NCBI GenBank assembly: GCA_035541895.1
Contig: DATKMK010000084.1
Coordinates: 1 to 49,696, forward strand
From: DATKMK01 sp035541895
GTDB taxonomy: Bacteria; Desulfobacterota; Binatia; HRBIN30; JACQVA1
DNA length: 49,696 bases
Direction: 5' to 3'
Shown: positions 45,086 through 49,696 of the stretch, piece after piece
How the letters are laid out: each line of letters starts with the position of its first letter
Position numbering within the stretch: the stretch's first letter is position 1
Position numbers and translations under genes: made by a program
Notes under the pieces: generated by a model
Databases searched by the model: none
What the model was told of the DNA's origin: nothing
The model's input: only the letters and a program-made list of their open reading frames with translations

Positions 45086-47635
45086 ATGATCGGGTGCGCA
45101 AAAAAATCAGTCGTGATGTCAATCGGAGTCGGCGCCATCGCGCTCGTGTTTGGAATCGTCCCGGTGCGGGCCGCCATTACCGGCGACTGCAGCAACACCG
45201 GCATGGTCGCGATCAACAACGTCCAGAACTGCGTGAATATCTATCTCACCACGCAGGCGTTGAGCTCGTGCCCGAACTGCGATCAGAACGCCAACGGCAA
45301 CGTGGAAATCAACGAGGTCCAAGGCGCCGTCAATTGTTACCTCGACGCGACGGCAGCCAACTGTCCGAAGGTCACCCCGGTGGCGAGCCCGACCAGCAAT
45401 GTCCCGACCCCGACCGCGACAAACACCAACACATCGGCGCCGACCAGCACGAATACCCCGGTCGCGCCGACGCCAACCAACACCCTCGTTCCCACGCCGT
45501 CCAACACGGTGCCGCCGGCGCCGACGGCGACCAGCACCCCGAGTCATACACCGGTTCCCAGTGTGACCAACACGGTCTCTCCGACCATTACGCCGGGCGG
45601 CGTGGCGGTCTGCGGCAACGGCATCAAAGAGAGCGGCGAAGACTGCGACGACGGCGGCACCTGCGTCGGTGGCAGCACCAGCGATCCCACGCATCTCCAA
45701 AAGTGTCCGTCGAACGTGAGCGGAGGCGTCGACTGCGCCGGTGGTAACACGTGCAAGCCGTTCGGCGGCGACGGCTGTGCGATCAACTGCACGTCGGAAA
45801 CAACGGTGCACTTCGCGTTTACCGGCGCCAAGTGTTTCGGCGGCGCGAGCAACGGCAAGGCGTGCACCCTGCAGCGCACCTGCATCGGCGGCAGCTTCCC
45901 GAACAAACCGTGCGTGAGCAACGCGGACTGCGGGATTGCGCCCAATCAGGGCGTGTGCACCAGCGAATGCGCGCTGGATAGCAACAACCAACCGACGAAC
46001 GATGGAAGCAATTGCTTCGGTGTCGGAGTGTGTACGGCAGGAACGAAGGTTGGTCAGGTCTGTCCGTTCGGAACCGGAACGGTACCTCCGATTGCGCCGG
46101 TCAGCGTGTGTCAGAGCGGCCCCAAAGCCGGAATAGCGTGTTCCGCTGATGCGGACTGCGGCGGCGTGGCGGGTTCGTGCGCCAACTCGTGCGGAACCAA
46201 CGGGGTCTGTTCGGTTAGCAGCGGTGCAACCCTGAACGGGTTGGGCAGCGTGATCGCCGCCTTGGCGATTGGGCCATTGATCGGCGGAGAAGATCTCGTG
46301 CTCGGTAAAGCGGGAGCGGATGGGATGATTCCGGTGGCGGTTCCCGCGGCAAGCGTGCAGTTCAATCCGGTCAAGGTCCCTGGGCTCGCTTGTGCGTGTC
46401 CACGCGGTGTGGCTGCCCCGGACATCAATGGCCCCGGAAATTCCGGTTCTGGGTACATCAACTGCGGTATGACGGCACTGAACGGTATCGACCTGAGCAT
46501 CACCGTCGATCACAACACCACCCCGTCCCACGCTTCCAACGGCCCCGGCACCTGTGCGGCCGGAACGACTCGCGCCGGGTTGGCGTGCGGTGCTGACGCC
46601 GATTGCGGCACCGGATCCCCTGCGGGTTCGTGCGCCAACTCCAAGAAGGGCGGCGGCATCTGCGTTGACGGCGCGAACCAGAACAAGGTCTGCCACGCCG
46701 ACAGTGATTGCCCAGACTCGATCTGTAACAGTCCTGATGACGCGACCTGCACCAACGCCGATCCGCCACCACCGGCGGGTTCCGGCACGACCGCGTGCAA
46801 GGAGACCAAGACGATCTGCACCAGCGGGCCGCTCGCCGGCACAGCGTGCAAATTCAACTCGGACTGCGGTGGAAGCAGCTTCTACTGCGGAAACGCATGC
46901 AACGCCATCAGCCCGCACACCAATGTCTGCAACAGCCCACGTCACCTGCGGGCGATTCACACCGGCGGTCTCGGCTCGGCCGTCATTCTGAGCAACACCG
47001 CGATCGGTACTATTCTGGATGCAACCGAAAGCGGGAACTGCTCACGCGCCGGTAAGTGCACCACGTTCGCGCAAGGCACCACTCCGGTGGGGTGCCAAGT
47101 TGATGCCGAATGTGGGGCCGGTAAAGTGTGCAGCTCCGCGTATTGTGCCGGAATTTGCAGTTCGGGTACCAACGTCGGGAAGTCGTGTCTCGCCGCAACG
47201 GATTGCGGCACAGGCGGCGTGTGTCAGCCCGGGGCCAACTATGGCAAAGGATGCACCGGTGTCGGTACCTGCGGTGCCAACAACATTTGCGTGGCCGTGA
47301 GCGACGGTAAGGGCTTCGATGGCTTGCCCTGCACCGACGATGATGCGCCGTCGGCAAAAGGTACCGCGGCGGTGCTTCCCAGCACAACCGGAACGGCTGC
47401 GTCCGGAATCGTCGACGCCAGCAACGGCGGCAATCCCGGTCCGACGATGATTTGGGGGAGCACGTGCACCGGAAAGTCATTCTGCCAAACCTCGGCGCAA
47501 GGCAGCCTGTTTAGTTGCAACGCGGGGACGCCCGCTCAGATGATCAGCGGCGCTAGTCTGGCTCTGGCATTTCCGAATTTGGACCAGGCGTCAGTCTCCG
47601 ACAACGTCGTGACCACAAAATTGACCGCGAAGTAG
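45086..47635 (+). CDS. Secreted Cys-rich protein with N-terminal dockerin-like pair
   Basis: An 849-residue exported protein (signal VMSIGVGAIALVFGIVPVRA; AAGGAGAG before ATG). Right after the signal is a dockerin-like pair: GDCSNTGMVAINNVQNCVN and CDQNANGNVEINEVQGAVNCY; the second loop (D-Q-N-A-N-G-N-V-E-I-N-E) fits an EF-hand calcium loop, the first is degenerate. A Thr-Pro linker and a stretched Myxococcus-type Cys repeat (CGNGIKESGEDCDDGG ... GGDGCAINC) follow. The remainder has seven copies of C-x2-[DN]-x-[DE]-C type motifs (CVSNADC, CSADADC, CGADADC, CHADSDC, CKFNSDC, CQVDAEC and the variant CLAATDC) and a core shared with the lipoprotein at 39406 (VPGLACACPRG). It sits 27 bp after the cohesin-like gene and is probably co-expressed. 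Confidence 0.85.
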   Translation: MIGCAKKSVVMSIGVGAIALVFGIVPVRAAITGDCSNTGMVAINNVQNCVNIYLTTQALSSCPNCDQNANGNVEINEVQGAVNCYLDATAANCPKVTPVASPTSNVPTPTATNTNTSAPTSTNTPVAPTPTNTLVPTPSNTVPPAPTATSTPSHTPVPSVTNTVSPTITPGGVAVCGNGIKESGEDCDDGGTCVGGSTSDPTHLQKCPSNVSGGVDCAGGNTCKPFGGDGCAINCTSETTVHFAFTGAKCFGGASNGKACTLQRTCIGGSFPNKPCVSNADCGIAPNQGVCTSECALDSNNQPTNDGSNCFGVGVCTAGTKVGQVCPFGTGTVPPIAPVSVCQSGPKAGIACSADADCGGVAGSCANSCGTNGVCSVSSGATLNGLGSVIAALAIGPLIGGEDLVLGKAGADGMIPVAVPAASVQFNPVKVPGLACACPRGVAAPDINGPGNSGSGYINCGMTALNGIDLSITVDHNTTPSHASNGPGTCAAGTTRAGLACGADADCGTGSPAGSCANSKKGGGICVDGANQNKVCHADSDCPDSICNSPDDATCTNADPPPPAGSGTTACKETKTICTSGPLAGTACKFNSDCGGSSFYCGNACNAISPHTNVCNSPRHLRAIHTGGLGSAVILSNTAIGTILDATESGNCSRAGKCTTFAQGTTPVGCQVDAECGAGKVCSSAYCAGICSSGTNVGKSCLAATDCGTGGVCQPGANYGKGCTGVGTCGANNICVAVSDGKGFDGLPCTDDDAPSAKGTAAVLPSTTGTAASGIVDASNGGNPGPTMIWGSTCTGKSFCQTSAQGSLFSCNAGTPAQMISGASLALAFPNLDQASVSDNVVTTKLTAK

Positions 47636-47878
47636 GGCTCGTGGCGAGGAAAAGAAAAATGAGAAGGGTTGCATTTTTTCCTTGCCATAGGATCGAGACT
47701 TGAGAGATAATAGGTTTCAATCATCCCGGGTAATGACGGTGTACACGCACTGTGAAGCGCAATGGGTGCCTGTCGATGCTGCTGACTCCGGGCAGGGTCG
47801 ATCACCGCCGCAACGCGAGACGGCAGGCTGGTTCGGAGGAGACATCAACCGTTTGGTTTCAACAGGGGAGGAGATTTT
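47636..47878 (+). other. Intergenic region with candidate promoter
   Basis: No gene supported. TTGCCA (47682-47687), 18-bp spacer and GATAAT (47706-47711) form a reasonable sigma70-type promoter for the next gene, with an untranslated leader of roughly 160 bases. A purine-rich then T-rich stretch at 47648-47680 is only an imperfect hairpin. Confidence 0.5.
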
Positions 47879-49696
47879 ATGAAGAGATCAGCATCTTGGC
47901 TCGCGGTGGGCGCGGTGGCATTGTTGCTACCCGTGGCCGCGAATGCGGCCTGTACCAACTTGGCCGACAAAGTAAATTGTAAGTCGCAACAGAAATGCAT
48001 CGCGACGGTTGCGACCACTGGGTCGTCGTATGCGCAGGCTGTCCTGAAGGCCTCGGCCACGTTGATCCAGAACAGTCAAGCCGGCAAGTTGAACAAGGCC
48101 CCGATCCTGCTTTGCCAGGGTGGCGGAAAGGCGTTTGCCGGCAAAGCCTGTCATACCAACGCGGATTGCGGAACGGGCGAGTGTGCGCCGGCGACCGGAA
48201 AGAATGCCGGTTCGGCGGACTATGAAAAGGCGAAGGCCACGGCACTCAAGAACCTGTACGCGGCGTGTATGGGCAAGTGCGACAAGAGTGGTCTGCCCTG
48301 CTACACGCTCAGCGATTGCGGGGCGACTGACACCACCTGCAAGACCAGCGGTCAAGCGACCGGCGTCACCACCGCCGCCCAAGCAGGGTTGGGTAATCTC
48401 GAAATCTGCGTTGCGAACAAGACCATCGATCCGTTGGACACCGACGTCCATCAGTTCCAGGGACTGGTGAATTGCATCGACCAGTCGGTCGTCGGCTTGA
48501 CCCACAACGGAGTACTAGACACCACCGGCGCGACGCTCGGTAGCCCGTCGTCGGCGGACTCGATCGTTGTGCAGTTGAACAAGGCCAATGGCGCCAGCAC
48601 CCTGATTCGGCCGAAGTCGACGACAGGGGCTGACCCGGCGATGATTGCGCAAATGTCCGGCACCACGATGCTGCAGATCGGTAACGGCATCAGCGGCAAC
48701 GACAAGGACCAGGTCAGCGGCGGCGGCGGGGTTACCTATGGTAGCCTGGGCGCGCACTGCAGCATCACCACAACCCAAAAGTGCGTCAGCGACGCCGATT
48801 GCCCGCAAAAGCCGTCGGCGGAGACTTGCACGGCTTCTACCAATTGCGGCGCCAGCGACGCGGTTTGTACCTCCGGTGCGGCGAACTGCTGCGTGAGTCA
48901 CTCGATTTCGCCGCCGAACAACACCCTGACGGTCACCGGAACCTGCAGTGAAACCAGCGTGCCGCCGTTGGCGGACTGCCTGCATACGACCCTCGGCAAC
49001 GTCGGCGACGGCAACGCCTCAATTGCAACCATCGACCTGGCCACGGGTGCATATGCCAGCCTGGCGCCAATCAAGACCACTGTGCTCGTTACCGGTACGC
49101 TGTTCCCCAGCGGAACCTGCGCATCGTACCACGCGTGCCCGATCTGCCGCACCAAGAAGTGCGTTGGTAACTGCATCAACGCGACGACCGGTGTGCCGGT
49201 AGCAGGCCCACTCGAATGCTCCAGCAGCGGTGACTGCCCGTCACCCGGAACGAACGTCTGCACGGTCGACACACTCGACTTCACGGCGGGCAACAGCACA
49301 GCCTGCACCACTGCAGATAATACGTCGACGATCGAATGCGTCCCGAACGAAGCTTTGAGCTTCAATCAGGGTGCCATTCCAAACCCGTTCAGAACCGGTA
49401 CGGGGACTGTCACGATGAACCCGTCAACGTCGGGGAACGTCGTCGGGCCGAGGAACTTCTGCGGACACTGTGACACCGCGCAGGGTCCGGGCTGCGTGAG
49501 CACCGATGACAGTCTGTGCGCGATCGGCTGCCAAGCTGATGCGGAGTGTGGCGGAGGCAACCAGTGTAACTTCGCCGATACGATCGACGGCTTCGAAGGC
49601 GATACCACCGTGGCCTCGATCGAGTCACATGGCTCGCCTTCGATCTACTCGCCGATCAATACCGGCGTGTTCTGCACCGGCATTACCTCATCGACG
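47879..49696 (+). CDS. Secreted Cys-rich protein, 3' end outside window
   Basis: The frame opens with ATG at 47879 (GGGGAGGAG six bases upstream) and stays open to the end of the window, about 606 codons. Signal peptide WLAVGAVALLLPVAANA, then an N-terminal part CTNLADKVNCKSQQKCIA with alternating Cys. Motifs of the same C-x5-C type as in the previous gene recur: CHTNADC, CYTLSDC, CVSDADC, CSSSGDC, CQADAEC. The central part has beta-rich sequence (ADSIVVQLNKANGASTLIRP; GNGISGNDKDQVSGGGG). No family recognised. It has no visible dockerin or cohesin in the part present. Probably secreted to the cell surface, stabilised by disulfides. Confidence 0.8.
   Translation, partial: MKRSASWLAVGAVALLLPVAANAACTNLADKVNCKSQQKCIATVATTGSSYAQAVLKASATLIQNSQAGKLNKAPILLCQGGGKAFAGKACHTNADCGTGECAPATGKNAGSADYEKAKATALKNLYAACMGKCDKSGLPCYTLSDCGATDTTCKTSGQATGVTTAAQAGLGNLEICVANKTIDPLDTDVHQFQGLVNCIDQSVVGLTHNGVLDTTGATLGSPSSADSIVVQLNKANGASTLIRPKSTTGADPAMIAQMSGTTMLQIGNGISGNDKDQVSGGGGVTYGSLGAHCSITTTQKCVSDADCPQKPSAETCTASTNCGASDAVCTSGAANCCVSHSISPPNNTLTVTGTCSETSVPPLADCLHTTLGNVGDGNASIATIDLATGAYASLAPIKTTVLVTGTLFPSGTCASYHACPICRTKKCVGNCINATTGVPVAGPLECSSSGDCPSPGTNVCTVDTLDFTAGNSTACTTADNTSTIECVPNEALSFNQGAIPNPFRTGTGTVTMNPSTSGNVVGPRNFCGHCDTAQGPGCVSTDDSLCAIGCQADAECGGGNQCNFADTIDGFEGDTTVASIESHGSPSIYSPINTGVFCTGITSST

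Noticed and set aside
45119..46960. 613-residue antisense frame over the dockerin-like gene
   Set aside because: Arg-rich, no motif; the plus strand has signal peptide, EF-hand pair and regular Cys motifs.

Overview
This window is GC-rich DNA from a Gram-negative bacterium. It carries many lipoprotein signals, a TolC-type outer-membrane factor, an HlyD periplasmic adaptor and an RND exporter. Myxococcal-type Cys-rich repeats (CGNxxxExxExCDDGN), very long Thr-Pro linkers, and cohesin-like and dockerin-like modules occur together. A free-living lineage of the former Deltaproteobacteria, such as Candidatus Binatota, fits best, but this is inferred from protein style and not from a marker gene. 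I saw no rRNA, CRISPR array, insertion sequence or phage module. One tRNA gene, Arg(ACG), is present.

Layout. (1) 1-4421 (+): 3' part of a giant surface protein with a Thr-Pro stalk, a carbohydrate-binding-like module, two SdrD-B-like modules and a propeller-like core. (2) 4436-8336 (-): three-gene cassette of an amine-oxidase-fold lipoprotein without the usual copper ligands, a membrane-anchored propeller-like protein and a di-haem MauG/CcpA-type cytochrome. (3) 8445-15816 (-): seven translationally coupled genes for a complete CecR/YbhGFSR-type ABC-2 efflux system (TetR regulator, outer-membrane factor, HlyD adaptor, two ATPases, two permeases), headed by a 16-bp palindrome. (4) 15886-16834: HpnG/MTAN-type phosphorylase and tRNA-Arg. 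(5) 17338-22965 (+): 1875-residue protein with four LamG-like domains, Thr-Pro linkers and a C-terminal dockerin-like EF-hand pair. (6) 22991-29296: glutathione synthetase (-); receiver-kinase hybrid, zinc-ribbon protein, DUF493 protein and Memo-like protein (+); then PtsP. (7) 29389-34774 (+): envelope cassette of a coiled-coil protein, an NTF2-like exported protein, a Ycf48-like lipoprotein, an RND/MMPL exporter with an apparent PDZ insertion and two small membrane proteins. (8) 34836-39258 (+): lipoprotein plus GldA/GldF/GldG-like ABC system with a DUF4340 protein. (9) 39406-49696 (+): secreted Cys-rich and cohesin/dockerin-type proteins.

The most interesting theme is region 9 together with region 5. 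A lipoprotein carries four cohesin-like modules. The gene 27 bp downstream encodes an exported protein that begins with a dockerin-like EF-hand pair, and another dockerin-like pair ends the 1875-residue LamG protein. This suggests a surface scaffold that is not an obvious cellulosome, because no glycoside hydrolase is visible. The second theme is the region 2 cassette, which pairs a probable copper-independent amine-oxidase fold with a MauG-like di-haem protein. Functional statements come from motifs read by eye; no database search was run.
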